DNA of 64,000 nt, from positions 62,001 to 126,000 of the forward strand of contig NZ_WTCR01000013.1 of assembly GCF_009795715.1 (NCBI RefSeq), read 5' to 3'. The position numbers and the translations under genes were made by a program. The notes below the pieces were generated by a model. That model searched no databases and had not been told where the DNA came from. It was given only the letters and a program-made list of their open reading frames with translations. Positions 35,684-44,603 of the stretch are shown here, one piece after another. Numbering within the stretch: position 1 is the stretch's first letter; every line of letters starts with the position of its first letter. Source of the stretch: Labilibaculum euxinicum. Lineage in GTDB: Bacteria; Bacteroidota; Bacteroidia; Bacteroidales; Marinifilaceae.

Positions 35684-35899
35684 ATGAAACTAATTAAACT
35701 CCTGCTAATCATGTCCACCTTTTTAATTATGGTGGCTGCAATATTAAACCTCCTGAACTCTTCGGCAGAAACCCCTGACAGAAGCGGAATCTATATTGAA
35801 CTGATTGTCATGTTCATCCTTACAATTTCGATGGTATTATTGAACAATCAGGAAAAGAAGATTAAAGAGTTGGAAAAAAAACAAAATGAGGAGCTATAG
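35684..35899 (+). CDS. Small membrane protein with two predicted helices
   Basis: The 71-residue protein has hydrophobic segments at about 3-22 and 39-57 and ends in a charged, lysine-rich tail (KIKELEKKQNEEL). No known domain was recognised. Its coding nature is supported by an ATG at a sensible distance after the previous terminator, good membrane-protein composition and its own terminator, whose stem overlaps the stop codon. Function unknown. Confidence 0.6.
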   Translation: MKLIKLLLIMSTFLIMVAAILNLLNSSAETPDRSGIYIELIVMFILTISMVLLNNQEKKIKELEKKQNEEL

Positions 35900-35913
35900 C
35901 AGCTCCTTTTTTT
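35889..35913 (+). terminator. Terminator overlapping the stop codon of the small membrane-protein gene
   Basis: AGGAGCT (35889-35895) pairs with 35901-35907; the TAG stop lies at the edge of the loop, and seven T follow. Confidence 0.85.
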
Positions 35914-36062
35914 ACGCCTTCAACCTGAGAACAATAAATGAATAAGCTTACATTAATAAAACCGTAAAAAATGTTAAGACTTCTTAATGTATTCTTCAAT
36001 CCTCAAAGAAAATTGTAGCTTAGTGGAACAAGTTCTGTTAAACACTATAAACTTGAATAATC

Positions 36063-36257
36063 ATGCTTGAACAAACAAAAATCGTCCTCGCTAATGTAAG
36101 TTTTGATTTTGCTCTTTTTCGTAAAGAGTTGACAAAAGCCTTTCAGTGGCTAACACCAACTGATTTTGAGAAACTTAAAAATTGGTGTCTGGAAAATTAT
36201 TCGGGTCGCTATCATGAGATACTTTCTGATGTTACCAACCCTCAGCTTTCATTATAA
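36063..36257 (+). CDS. Small soluble protein of unknown function
   Basis: The 64-residue protein (MLEQTKIVLANVSFDFALFR ...) is rich in aromatic residues: KAFQWLTPTDFEKLKNWCLE. It looks like a compact helical protein without a signal or membrane segment. It lies between two terminators and ends 24 bases before a perfect palindromic one, so it forms its own transcript. No family was recognised. Confidence 0.6.
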   Translation: MLEQTKIVLANVSFDFALFRKELTKAFQWLTPTDFEKLKNWCLENYSGRYHEILSDVTNPQLSL

Positions 36258-36281
36258 TAAGTAAGTTACTTTATAAATTTC

Positions 36282-36313
36282 GAGGATCTTCAATTGAAGA
36301 TCCTCTTTTTTAT
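36282..36313 (+). terminator. Perfect palindromic terminator
   Basis: GAGGATCTTCAA is followed directly by its complement (36282-36305) and then six T. Confidence 0.9.
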
Positions 36314-36384
36314 ACCATCTCAAATTTGAATATTCATCCTTTAAAAAAAATAAAGTATCTTCGCAACGGAAAAAAAATCAGAAG

Positions 36385-36690
36385 ATGATAAAATTTGTAC
36401 GTCATATTAAAGTAGGAGACCAGGAATTCGAAACCTGGTTCGGAATGGAAATCAAAAAGAAAGGGAACAGACCTAATATTGATATTTTCTATTATACCGA
36501 TGATCCGAGTGAAGAATTAAGCATGCATCAATTAATCAAATCAAATTTTCAGAGCAAAAAAGACGCTTTACAATTTGGGATTAAATTCATGCGGAGTATG
36601 TATCAGGATATGATACAACGCGAAAAAGAAGTCGCTAAAAAAGAAGAGAAAGCAGAACAATCTGATTCTACTGAAAAGGTTTCAGAATAA
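36385..36690 (+). CDS. Small cytoplasmic protein of unknown function
   Basis: The 101-residue protein starts MIKFVRHIKVGDQEFETWFG and contains a mixed sheet/helix part followed by a charged coiled-coil-like tail (MIQREKEVAKKEEKAEQ). No signal or membrane segment is seen. The composition is normal for a real gene, and a strong terminator follows its stop by 12 bases. No domain was recognised. Confidence 0.65.
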   Translation: MIKFVRHIKVGDQEFETWFGMEIKKKGNRPNIDIFYYTDDPSEELSMHQLIKSNFQSKKDALQFGIKFMRSMYQDMIQREKEVAKKEEKAEQSDSTEKVSE

Positions 36691-36702
36691 ATATCTCATA
36701 AA

Positions 36703-36730
36703 AAAACGCCGGTCAAATGACCGGCGTTTT
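36703..36730. terminator. Bidirectional terminator between converging genes
   Basis: AAAACGCCGGTCA (36703-36715) pairs exactly with 36718-36730. A-runs and T-runs on the two sides let it work for the small gene at 36385 (plus) and the response regulator at 36747 (minus). Confidence 0.92.
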
Positions 36731-36746
36731 CTATATCAGGTAACTG

Positions 36747-37433
36747 TTACATGATTAGTTTATATCCTCGACCATGAACATTGATGATTTCAATGCCCGG
36801 CTCAGGCTTTAAATGCTTTCTTAGCTTAGTAATGTACACATCCATACTTCTGGCATTAAAATAATTATCATCGGACCAGATCGTTCTAAGAGCTAAATTT
36901 CGTTCCAAAACTTTATTCACATTATTACAGAGAAGTTTTAACAATTCTGATTCTTTCGTTGTCAGCTTAATTGTTGATTCACCATCCTGAAGAAACTGCT
37001 TCTTTGAATCGAATAAAAAGCGCCCTAATTTAAACTCTTCCTGGGTATTTTCACTTTTTACCCCTGAAGTTCTTCTTAAAACAGCTTCGATACGAACCAA
37101 TAGCTCTTCCATACTAAAAGGCTTTGTCATATAATCATCGGCTCCCAATTTAAAACCCTCCAAAACATCTTCTTTCATCGACTTCGCAGTTAGGAAAATG
37201 ATTGGAATCTCACTATTGATCAAACGAATATCCTTGGCCAAAGTAAAACCATCCCTATGCGGCATCATGATATCAAAAATACACAAATCATATGGATTTT
37301 TTAAAAATTCATCGTATGCCTTATCGCCATCTTCACGAAGTGTGGTGTTGTAGCCTTTTGCAACCAAATACTCTTTTAACAGAAGTCCTAGGTTAGCGTC
37401 ATCTTCTGCTAATAAAATTTTAACTTGTTCCAT
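36747..37433 (-). CDS. OmpR/PhoB-type response regulator
   Basis: The 228-residue protein has a receiver domain with the acidic pair EDD near residue 10, the phospho-Asp in DLCIFDIMMPHRDGF (about 54) and Lys in DDYMTKPFSMEEL (about 105). A winged-helix DNA-binding domain follows (about 130-228; LTTKESELLKLLC, RSMDVYITKLRKHL, VHGRGYKLI). The kinase gene lies six bases upstream in the same operon. The pair resembles the RprX/RprY system of Bacteroides in build; this identity is a suggestion only. Confidence 0.93.
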   Translation of the reverse strand: MEQVKILLAEDDANLGLLLKEYLVAKGYNTTLREDGDKAYDEFLKNPYDLCIFDIMMPHRDGFTLAKDIRLINSEIPIIFLTAKSMKEDVLEGFKLGADDYMTKPFSMEELLVRIEAVLRRTSGVKSENTQEEFKLGRFLFDSKKQFLQDGESTIKLTTKESELLKLLCNNVNKVLERNLALRTIWSDDNYFNARSMDVYITKLRKHLKPEPGIEIINVHGRGYKLIM

Positions 37434-37439
37434 ATGTAT

Positions 37440-38933
37440 CTATTTTTTTAAGGGAAGATATATTTCAAATTTGGATCCTTTATCAGGTATACTGTCAACA
37501 CTAACCTGTCCATTATGGGCATCTACTATCTTTTTAACGTAAGACAATCCCAAACCAAATCCTTTAACGTCATGAACATTTCCCGTATGCACTCTAAAAA
37601 AACGCTCAAAAATCATTTTTTGATCTTCTTTCGAAATTCCAATGCCGTTATCTGTAACTGTAATAACAATACCCTTATTTTTATTTCTTGTACTAATACT
37701 AAGTTCCGGAGCATCCTTACAGTATTTAATGGCATTATCCAATAAATTCGCAATTACATTACTTAAATGAACCTCATCAGCCATTACCAGATCATGCTCT
37801 GCATCAATATTCTGATACATGTTCCCCTTTTTGTCTTCAACTCTTATAGTAAAGTTAGGTAATAAATTTTGAATTATTTTATGAACACTTATTGTCTTCA
37901 ATTTCAATTTCATTCTAACCTCATTAAAAACCGCCATCTGCAAAACTTTCTCAACCTGATAGGTTAGTCTCCGACTTTCATCATTAATAATCTTAGCAAT
38001 ATGATCTCTTGTTGATGCGGTTGTGGTAACAGTATTATCCTTCAACATCTGAGAAGCTAACGAAATAGTTGCAATAGGAGTTTTAAACTCATGTGTCATA
38101 TTATTAATGAAATCATTCTTTATGTTTGATAACCTTTTCTGACGAAAAATAATGAAAATCGTGAATGCACTGGAAAGAATTAAAACCAGAGTCAATATGA
38201 AAGATGGAAGTAACAAAGAGTATGATTGTAACATATACCTCTGCTGCCCGGGGAAATAAATATATAAAAAGTTTAGATTGGAGAAAAAATCATTGGGAAA
38301 CAACTGCTTGCTGTATTTTTCGAAAGAAGGATTTCGAAAATAATTTTTTGATCTCTTCTCAAATTTATTATTTGATTTCACTGCATATTCAAAGTTCAGC
38401 TTAATCCCATTCTCCCGCAGCTTTTCCTGAATAAGCTGCGGCAACTTTTCCATTTTTATCCTTTCACTCAAAGAGAGCTGCGAGTTAGCTAATTGTCCTG
38501 CAATTAGAGCATATCTGGAATTACCCGATTTTAGAGTTTTATTAAACTGAGACTGCATTTTTGAAAGTCCGGATATACCTTCTGGATTTAAATACCCTTC
38601 CCCAATATTATATTCTTTGTTTTCGGAGTAAAAACTCAATCTGGCTTTTTCATGAGTGAAGTCCATAGGAATATTAATACTAAACCCTGAACTTTTAGAG
38701 CTGATTATTGTACCATTATTAAAGTTGGAAACATCACCTTCCAAAATAATCTGCTCTTTCTCTGCTCTTTCTAATTCTGAGACAACCTGATCTAAAGCCT
38801 TACTAACAGTAAGAGCAAGTTGTTCTTCTTTAATTTTAGAGGCTGACTGAAAAAAGTTAATCTGAACCAATATCAATCCCGATAAGGAAATACAGAGTAC
38901 AATTGTTACAAGCCAAATATATTTTTGATTCAT
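37440..38933 (-). CDS. Membrane sensor histidine kinase (HisKA/HATPase)
   Basis: The 497-residue protein has a first membrane helix at about 5-27, a periplasmic domain of about 200 residues without recognised fold, and a second helix at about 240-263 (LLLPSFILTLVLILSSAFTI). The HisKA box is NMTHEFKTPIATISLASQML (phospho-His about 281). The ATPase domain shows NLLDNAIKYCKD, VTDNGIGI and the glycine-rich GFGLGLSYVKKIVDAH. It phosphorylates the OmpR-type regulator encoded just downstream. The signal is unknown. Confidence 0.93.
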   Translation of the reverse strand: MNQKYIWLVTIVLCISLSGLILVQINFFQSASKIKEEQLALTVSKALDQVVSELERAEKEQIILEGDVSNFNNGTIISSKSSGFSINIPMDFTHEKARLSFYSENKEYNIGEGYLNPEGISGLSKMQSQFNKTLKSGNSRYALIAGQLANSQLSLSERIKMEKLPQLIQEKLRENGIKLNFEYAVKSNNKFEKRSKNYFRNPSFEKYSKQLFPNDFFSNLNFLYIYFPGQQRYMLQSYSLLLPSFILTLVLILSSAFTIFIIFRQKRLSNIKNDFINNMTHEFKTPIATISLASQMLKDNTVTTTASTRDHIAKIINDESRRLTYQVEKVLQMAVFNEVRMKLKLKTISVHKIIQNLLPNFTIRVEDKKGNMYQNIDAEHDLVMADEVHLSNVIANLLDNAIKYCKDAPELSISTRNKNKGIVITVTDNGIGISKEDQKMIFERFFRVHTGNVHDVKGFGLGLSYVKKIVDAHNGQVSVDSIPDKGSKFEIYLPLKK

Positions 38934-39113
38934 AGATACAAATATAAAAAAAACCAGCTGTAGCTATTCCAGCTTAACAATCTTTAACACAAGTTTAAAT
39001 GGATACAATTACCAAAATTTCGGTTACCAAAACTCATCACCACTTTATAGATTTGGATTTAATCTATTTTAGACAAAAACGGCTGTTTTTCGATAAATTT
39101 TCACAAAAACGAC

Positions 39114-39143
39114 TTTGAAGTTAATAATTTGACACTATATTTG
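39114..39143 (+). promoter_or_regulatory. Consensus Bacteroidota promoter without a downstream gene
   Basis: TTTG (39114-39117) and TATATTTG (39136-39143) are 18 bases apart, an excellent match to TTTG-N18-21-TAnnTTTG on the plus strand. Transcription should start near 39150. The next genes on this strand are more than 2 kb away, behind a terminator. Confidence 0.6.
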
Positions 39144-39149
39144 CCAACG

Positions 39150-39242
39150 GAGAGCGAATCTATAAGAAACAATCTCCTTGATTAAAAATTTTGGTTAATA
39201 GTTAGATGAAAGGGCGGTTGTGGTTACCGTCCTTTTTTTTAT
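39150..39242 (+). ncRNA. Small RNA candidate of about 90 bases
   Basis: The span from the predicted start of transcription to the end of the terminator contains no sensible reading frame; the only ATG frame (about 20 codons) runs through the terminator stem. The 5' part is AT-rich and mostly unstructured. No known RNA family was recognised. It is inferred from the promoter and terminator alone. Confidence 0.45.
39209..39242 (+). terminator. Rho-independent terminator of the small RNA candidate
   Basis: AAGGGCGGT pairs with 39226-39234 with one G-T pair, and at least eight T follow. Confidence 0.8.
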
Positions 39243-39345
39243 ACAGTTTTATTCGCAAAAGGAGATGAAAAAATCCACCTTCAACTTAAAACCAACCACA
39301 AATTTCTTTTTTTGAAAATCACTAACAGAGTGTAACAGGAGAGAT

Positions 39346-40086
39346 TTAGCAAGCCAATTCCATTTGACTTATTCGTGCAAGAGCCTCTTGAGCAGCTTTT
39401 TGTTGAGCTTCCTTTTTAGATGTACCCATCCCCGTACCCATTTTCACTTCTTCCACCTCAACTTCAGAAGTAAACAATGGCAAATTCAATGCATCATCAA
39501 TACCACCTTCGTGTGTATCAAAATAAACATCTTTCTTATTTTTTTGAGCCCACTCAATCAATTTGCTTTTAAAATTGGTTTCAACAGTAACCACTTCTTC
39601 CAAATTGATGTGAGTCCTAAAAATCTTATCCTCGATAAATTTTCTTGTTCTGTCGTACCCCTGATCGAGATAAATAGCTCCAATAAAAGCTTCAAATGCA
39701 TCTCCGTAAATATGCTTGTTATTATTCAAGTTCACATTGGAGACAACCTGTTTGTCGAGCTCAATTTTAACCGCCAGCTTATTTAAGGATTGCCTGCTGA
39801 CAATTTTAGATCTGATTTGAGTAAGAAAACCTTCGTCCTTATTGGGAAAGTACTTGTAGAGAATATCGGCGATTATGGCACCAAGAATAGCATCTCCAAG
39901 ATATTCGAGACGTTCATTATTTAAACCGTAACCTTTTTTTTGGATGGTTGCAGATTTGTGTATGAAAGCGAGTTCATACAAATCAGGATTATTAGGTTTA
40001 ACCCCCAGTGAATCAAAAAACAATCCATAAAACTCCCTTTCAGGATAGAAAAAAAGTTTTATGGATTGAAATATAGACTTTATCAC
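39346..40086 (-). CDS. rnc: Ribonuclease III
   Basis: The 246-residue protein has the RNase III signature NERLEYLGDAILG (about 57-69), which includes the catalytic Glu61 and Asp65, a second acidic site in GDAFEAFIGAIYLDQGY (about 128-145), and a C-terminal dsRNA-binding domain (about 170-240; FTSEVEVEEVKMGTGMGTSK, then KEAQQKAAQEAL). It processes rRNA precursors and other structured RNAs. It is three bases after fabF in the acpP-fabF-rnc operon, a common order in Bacteroidota. Confidence 0.97.
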   Translation of the reverse strand: MIKSIFQSIKLFFYPEREFYGLFFDSLGVKPNNPDLYELAFIHKSATIQKKGYGLNNERLEYLGDAILGAIIADILYKYFPNKDEGFLTQIRSKIVSRQSLNKLAVKIELDKQVVSNVNLNNNKHIYGDAFEAFIGAIYLDQGYDRTRKFIEDKIFRTHINLEEVVTVETNFKSKLIEWAQKNKKDVYFDTHEGGIDDALNLPLFTSEVEVEEVKMGTGMGTSKKEAQQKAAQEALARISQMELAC

Positions 40087-40089
40087 AAA

Positions 40090-41343
40090 TTATTCAATGA
40101 ATGATTTGAAAATAACCGAAGCATTATGGCCACCAAACCCAAATGTATTGCTCAGGGCAGTGCGAATTTCGCGTTTCTGAGCCTTATGAAGTGTAAGGTT
40201 TAGTTTTTCATCAATGTTAGGATCCGCCTCGCTAAAGTTAATTGTAGGAGGAACTGTTTGATTGTTTATTGCCAAAATACAGGCAATAGCTTCAACAGCT
40301 CCTGCTGCTCCCAGCAAGTGACCAGTCATTGATTTTGTAGCACTAATGTTCAATTTATAGGCATGATCGCCAAACACTGTCTGAACCGCTTTTGTTTCAG
40401 GAATATCACCTACAGGTGTTGAAGTTCCATGAACATTGATATAATCAATTTCTTCTGGTTTTAGACAAGCGTCTTCTAACGCCATTTTCATAGCGTTAAT
40501 CGCACCTCTTCCTTCCGGATGAGTTGCTGTTAGGTGATAAGCATCACCAGACATTCCACCACCAACAATTTCGGCGTAAATTTTTGCTCCTCGTTTTTTG
40601 GCGTGCTCGTATTCTTCAAATATCAAGCAACCACTTCCTTCACCCATAACAAAACCGTCACGGGTATTACAGAACGGACGAGATGCAGTTTTATACTCTT
40701 CATTGTTTGTAGATAATGCCTGCATAGAATTAAATCCACCCAACCCTGCTTCATTGATAGATGCTTCAGAACCTCCTGTAATAAAGATATTAGCTTTACC
40801 CAAACGGATGTAATTCATTGCATCAATCATTGCATGTGAAGCCGAAGCGCATGCAGAAACAGTACCATAATTAGGTCCTTGGAATCCATATTTCATTGAA
40901 ATATGACCGGCGGCAATATCAGAAATCATCTTAGGAATGAAAAAAGGAGAGAAACGAGGAGTTCCATCCCCGTTTGCATATCCTGTAACTTCATCTAAGA
41001 AAGTTTTAATTCCGCCAATACCAGAACCCCAGATTACTCCAGCCTTTGTTAAATCTTCCGATTCAAGGTCAAGATTTGAATCTTCAATAGCTTGTTTGGC
41101 CGCAACCAAAGCATACTGAGCATACAGATCTAATTTTCTAACTTCCTTGCGGTCGAAATGATCATTCGGCTCGAAATTTTTAACTTCGCAAGCAAACTGA
41201 GTTTTGAACTTTGAAGCATCAAAATGAGTAATCAATCCTGATCCACCCACTCCGTTCTCCAAACTATCCCAATATTCGGCAACAGAATTACCAATTGGGT
41301 TAATTGTTCCGAGCCCAGTTACTACTACTCTTCTAAATTCCAT
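40090..41343 (-). CDS. fabF: 3-oxoacyl-ACP synthase II
   Basis: The 417-residue protein has the condensing-enzyme triad: Cys165 in VSACASASHAM, a His in NVHGTSTPVGD (about 306) and a His in KSMTGHLLGAAGA (about 343). The start RRVVVTGLGTINPIGNS is typical of FabF. It elongates acyl-ACP in fatty acid synthesis. The gene for acyl carrier protein lies 21 bases upstream and rnc three bases downstream. Confidence 0.97.
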   Translation of the reverse strand: MEFRRVVVTGLGTINPIGNSVAEYWDSLENGVGGSGLITHFDASKFKTQFACEVKNFEPNDHFDRKEVRKLDLYAQYALVAAKQAIEDSNLDLESEDLTKAGVIWGSGIGGIKTFLDEVTGYANGDGTPRFSPFFIPKMISDIAAGHISMKYGFQGPNYGTVSACASASHAMIDAMNYIRLGKANIFITGGSEASINEAGLGGFNSMQALSTNNEEYKTASRPFCNTRDGFVMGEGSGCLIFEEYEHAKKRGAKIYAEIVGGGMSGDAYHLTATHPEGRGAINAMKMALEDACLKPEEIDYINVHGTSTPVGDIPETKAVQTVFGDHAYKLNISATKSMTGHLLGAAGAVEAIACILAINNQTVPPTINFSEADPNIDEKLNLTLHKAQKREIRTALSNTFGFGGHNASVIFKSFIE

Positions 41344-41364
41344 AAAAAAGGTTCTGGTTAATAA

Positions 41365-41601
41365 TTACTTAGCGTTTTCTCCGATGTAAGAAATAGCGTC
41401 ACCTACAGTACCAATGTTTTCTGCTTGATCGTCTGGAATAGCGATATTAAATTCTTTTTCGAATTCCATGATAAGCTCAACTGTATCCAATGAATCAGCT
41501 CCAAGATCGTTAGTGAAACTAGCCTCAAGTGTTACCTCAGTTTCGTCCACACCCAACTTATCAACTATGATAGCTTTTACTCTAGATGCAATATCAGACA
41601 T
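41365..41601 (-). CDS. acpP: Acyl carrier protein
   Basis: The 78-residue acidic protein contains the phosphopantetheine site Ser37 in [12 protein letters not shown], and the helices typical of ACP. It carries acyl chains in fatty acid synthesis. It is the first gene of the acpP-fabF-rnc operon and is read away from purN, which is divergent. Confidence 0.97.
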   Translation of the reverse strand: MSDIASRVKAIIVDKLGVDETEVTLEASFTNDLGADSLDTVELIMEFEKEFNIAIPDDQAENIGTVGDAISYIGENAK

Positions 41602-41759
41602 AACTTTAAAATTTTAAGTGATTAAATATTTAAACTAATTAATTTTCAACTGTGCAAAGAAATAAATTTACTCTAAATAATTCAAATTTATTTCACAAAG
41701 TTGCGGTCAAAGGTAATTCTTTTTCCTTTTCTGCGAAATTATTTCACTGCGAAATGCCT

Positions 41760-41792
41760 TTTGCATATATTTGTGTGTTTTAGTTACATTTG
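41760..41792 (+). promoter_or_regulatory. Promoter candidate for purN
   Basis: TTTG (41760-41763) is 21 bases from TACATTTG (41785-41792), but this puts the start of transcription only a few bases before the ATG at 41803. TATATTTG at 41766-41773 is an alternative -7 element that gives a leader of about 20 bases. Confidence 0.45.
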
Positions 41793-41802
41793 AAAACACA
41801 AC

Positions 41803-42363
41803 ATGAAACGACTAGCTATATTTGCCTCTGGATCAGGAAGTAATGCTGAAAATATCGCAAGGTATTTTAGCGACAAACCCGAATTTGAGATTTCGGCAAT
41901 ACTTTCCAACAACGCCAATGCCTTTGTACTTTCCAGAGCAAGAAGCCTAAATATTCCAACTTTAATTTTTTCCCGGTCAGAATTTAATGAAACGGATAAA
42001 ATAATTGATTTTTTGGCTGAAAAAAAGGTCGATTTTATTGTTTTAGCAGGATTTCTTTGGTTGCTTCCTCTTAATTTACTGCGTAAATATCCCAATTCCA
42101 TTGTTAATATTCACCCTGCCCTTTTACCAAAATATGGTGGAAAAGGAATGTATGGCATGAAAGTCCATCAGGCAGTTGTTGATAATAAAGAGACCGAGAG
42201 CGGTATTACCATTCATATGGTAAATGAGAAATATGATGAAGGGAAAATCGTATTTCAGGCCAAATGCAGTATTTCTCCAAATGATTCTGCAGAAGATGTT
42301 GCTGAAAAAATTCATAAACTGGAACATGAATTCTTCCCTAAAATAATTGAGCAATTACTCTAA
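41803..42363 (+). CDS. purN: Phosphoribosylglycinamide formyltransferase
   Basis: The 186-residue protein has the GART signatures KRLAIFASGSGSNAENI (about 2-18), then LAGFLWLLP, and the catalytic NIHPALLPKYGGKGMYG (about 105-121) with VHQAVVDNKETESGITIHMV (His of the triad included), and Asp in NEKYDEGKIVFQ. It uses 10-formyl-THF in purine synthesis. Its 3' end overlaps the convergent M23 peptidase gene by nine bases. Confidence 0.96.
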   Translation: MKRLAIFASGSGSNAENIARYFSDKPEFEISAILSNNANAFVLSRARSLNIPTLIFSRSEFNETDKIIDFLAEKKVDFIVLAGFLWLLPLNLLRKYPNSIVNIHPALLPKYGGKGMYGMKVHQAVVDNKETESGITIHMVNEKYDEGKIVFQAKCSISPNDSAEDVAEKIHKLEHEFFPKIIEQLL

Positions 42364-43629
42364 AGTAATTGCTTCCTTCGGATTCAGTTCCTGCATCAAC
42401 TTTTCCATTTCCTGCTTATATCTAAGCACGTTTTCTTCTTTCACTGGGGACACTGGAGGCGATTTCATATTTAATGGATTTATTGGAGTTCCATTTTTAT
42501 AAACTCTAAAATCTAAATGAGGACCTGTTGCAAGACCGGTTGCTCCAACATATCCTATGGTTTCACCCTGCTTAACTCTGGTACCGGTATTCATTTTTTT
42601 AGCAAACCGGGAAAGATGCATATAAGTTGTTGTGTAAACGCTATTGTGTTTAATAGTCAGATAGTTTCCTCCTCCATTTGCCTGATATCCTCTTTTGGTA
42701 ATAACACCATCACCAATTGTGTGAACAGGTGTACCTGTAGGCGCTGCGTAATCAACACCATGATGAGCCCGATACCTTTTTAAAACAGGATGATACCTGT
42801 TATTAGAAAACTTAGAGCTAATTCGTGAATATCGCAAAGGAGCTTTTAAAAATGCTTTCTGCAGACTTTTACCTTCCTCATCAAAGTAACCTTCTTTATC
42901 ACCTTCAACAAATGCAAAAGCATAATTATCTGAGTTATGGTGTACAAAATTTGCAGCAATCACTTTTATTTGATGAATCGGTTTGTCATCCACATATGAT
43001 TCTTCGTATATAACATTAAACTGATCACCCTTCCCTATGCCAAAAAAATCAATAGTCCAGGCGTAAATATCGGAAAGTTCAATCGATAGCAAAGGATCAG
43101 AATTGGCTTCAACCATTGCATTCCACAATGACGACTCAATACGCCCTTTTATTTGCTTCCTATATTTAATGATTTCCTTTTCACCCTTAAATACATCCAG
43201 AGTATCGCGTAAATCGAATACGATATATTCAACGGGAGTGTTTTCATAAATAAAGTACTCCGGCGTTTTCAAACTGTCTTTGGTGAAAAGAACTGAATAC
43301 TCATGCCCGGACTTAATCCTTCTGACATTAAAAACCTTCTTTGCTTTCCTTGCAATATTATCAATAGTACCAAAACTAACATCATATTGCCGTAATATCG
43401 TTGATAAGCTGTGATTTCGTTTTACCTTATTAGTTTCTACAGAAAATTCTTCAATGGGAAATCCATATTTTAAATGCACCTGCGCTACCTCTGTGGAGTC
43501 AATTACCACTTCTTCCTGATCAATTTGTTCTACTAACTCTTTGTTTGAATACCATTTAAATATAATTAAACCTAACAGAACGGCACCTGCAATTAATAGA
43601 AACCTATAGTTCAAGAATTTTTTTATCAT
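42355..43629 (-). CDS. M23 family peptidoglycan endopeptidase (LytM domain), membrane-anchored
   Basis: The 424-residue protein has one N-terminal membrane helix (FLLIAGAVLLGLIIF, about 10-24). A long extracytoplasmic part of Csd3/opacity-associated type follows (about 50-280; includes LSTILRQYDVSFGTIDNIA). The C-terminal LytM domain (about 285-395) has RAHHGVDYAAPTGTPV (first His and Asp ligands), YMHLSRF and GPHLDFRVYKNG (the remaining His pair). It should cut peptide cross-links in the cell wall. The metal ligands are all present. It shares its 3' end with purN. Confidence 0.92.
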   Translation of the reverse strand: MIKKFLNYRFLLIAGAVLLGLIIFKWYSNKELVEQIDQEEVVIDSTEVAQVHLKYGFPIEEFSVETNKVKRNHSLSTILRQYDVSFGTIDNIARKAKKVFNVRRIKSGHEYSVLFTKDSLKTPEYFIYENTPVEYIVFDLRDTLDVFKGEKEIIKYRKQIKGRIESSLWNAMVEANSDPLLSIELSDIYAWTIDFFGIGKGDQFNVIYEESYVDDKPIHQIKVIAANFVHHNSDNYAFAFVEGDKEGYFDEEGKSLQKAFLKAPLRYSRISSKFSNNRYHPVLKRYRAHHGVDYAAPTGTPVHTIGDGVITKRGYQANGGGNYLTIKHNSVYTTTYMHLSRFAKKMNTGTRVKQGETIGYVGATGLATGPHLDFRVYKNGTPINPLNMKSPPVSPVKEENVLRYKQEMEKLMQELNPKEAITLE

Positions 43630-43728
43630 GGATATTTATTTTTGTGAGGCCTAAAGGTATAACTGTTTTTATAGTCACACAACTAATATTACTGACAGAT
43701 ATCTGTTTTAAGCTTTTTTAAGAAATTG

Positions 43729-44598
43729 CTATTTAATTTTATCGAATCCCTTTCCGTAAACTCCCATTACGCTTCCCAGAGAAATAAATGCATCCGGATC
43801 CACCAACTTAATCATATTCAAAATAGTTTGAGATTCTCTTTTCCTGGCCAACAGCATTAATACTTTAACATCTTCCCCACTAAAACCACCTGTTGCGCTA
43901 AGAACAGTTATTCCCTGATCAAGAGAATAAACAACCTCTTTTCTAATCTCATCAGGCTTTCGTGTAAAAATAAAGATCTGTACAGACTGTTTGCTTCCCT
44001 CAATAATCATATCAACACAATAGGCACTTACTCCCATGGTAACAAATCCATATACAACCTGTTCAATGGAATGCTCTAACAAATACGAAGACGAAATAAT
44101 AACAACATCAATTGTAAGTAACAATTGTCCGGGGCTGTAATTCTTATACTTATTAATCATCATGGCCAGAATATCAGTTCCCCCTGTACTCCCTCCACGT
44201 GACAATATCATTCCGGCACTGGCACCAGCCAGTATTCCTCCAATGATAGCACACATGAATCGATCAGAAACCAACGGTTCCGTTATCAAAGACTGAAACA
44301 GCCAAAGAAAAAAGGAAAGAACAGTAATTCCATAAATGGTTTTAATCCCAAAACCGAAACCCAAAACGCGCAATGCCACAAGAAGAAAAACAGAGTTAAT
44401 AAGGAAAACACTATATCCAACCTTAAAACCTGTAACATAGTAAATCATGGTTGCAATACCACCAACACCCGAACCTACAATTTCTGCAGGAATAATGAAT
44501 CCGGTCCACGCAAGCGAACCGACCAACAAGCCTATTGTGATAATTAGGTATGATTGAAAATCAAATTTTGACATTTGTATCGAACTGCTTTTTTTCAT
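43729..44598 (-). CDS. YitT family membrane protein (first paralogue)
   Basis: The 289-residue protein has the N-terminal membrane part of the YitT family (five or six helices, about 14-185, with GSGVGGIATMIYYVTGFKVG and SRGGSTGGTDILAMMINKY) and a C-terminal DUF2179 domain (about 215-285; DQGITVLSATGGFSGEDVKV, VDPDAFISLGSVMGVYG). Family members are putative transporters without a settled substrate. It is followed by no gene in the operon and lies five bases after a second YitT gene, a tandem duplication. Confidence 0.88.
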   Translation of the reverse strand: MKKSSSIQMSKFDFQSYLIITIGLLVGSLAWTGFIIPAEIVGSGVGGIATMIYYVTGFKVGYSVFLINSVFLLVALRVLGFGFGIKTIYGITVLSFFLWLFQSLITEPLVSDRFMCAIIGGILAGASAGMILSRGGSTGGTDILAMMINKYKNYSPGQLLLTIDVVIISSSYLLEHSIEQVVYGFVTMGVSAYCVDMIIEGSKQSVQIFIFTRKPDEIRKEVVYSLDQGITVLSATGGFSGEDVKVLMLLARKRESQTILNMIKLVDPDAFISLGSVMGVYGKGFDKIK

Positions 44599-44603
44599 AA
44601 TAA

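Larger units (their letters stand above)
38934..39345. other. Intergenic region with a promoter-terminator pair
   Basis: The stretch between the kinase gene and rnc has no convincing coding frame. A consensus promoter (39114-39143) and a plus-strand terminator (39209-39242) lie in it, which together suggest a small RNA. TACCAAAA occurs twice near 39011-39035. The remaining sequence shows nothing. Confidence 0.5.

Noticed and set aside
35684-36257. Toxin-antitoxin pair
   Set aside because: The two small genes are separated by a terminator and show no known toxin or antitoxin features.
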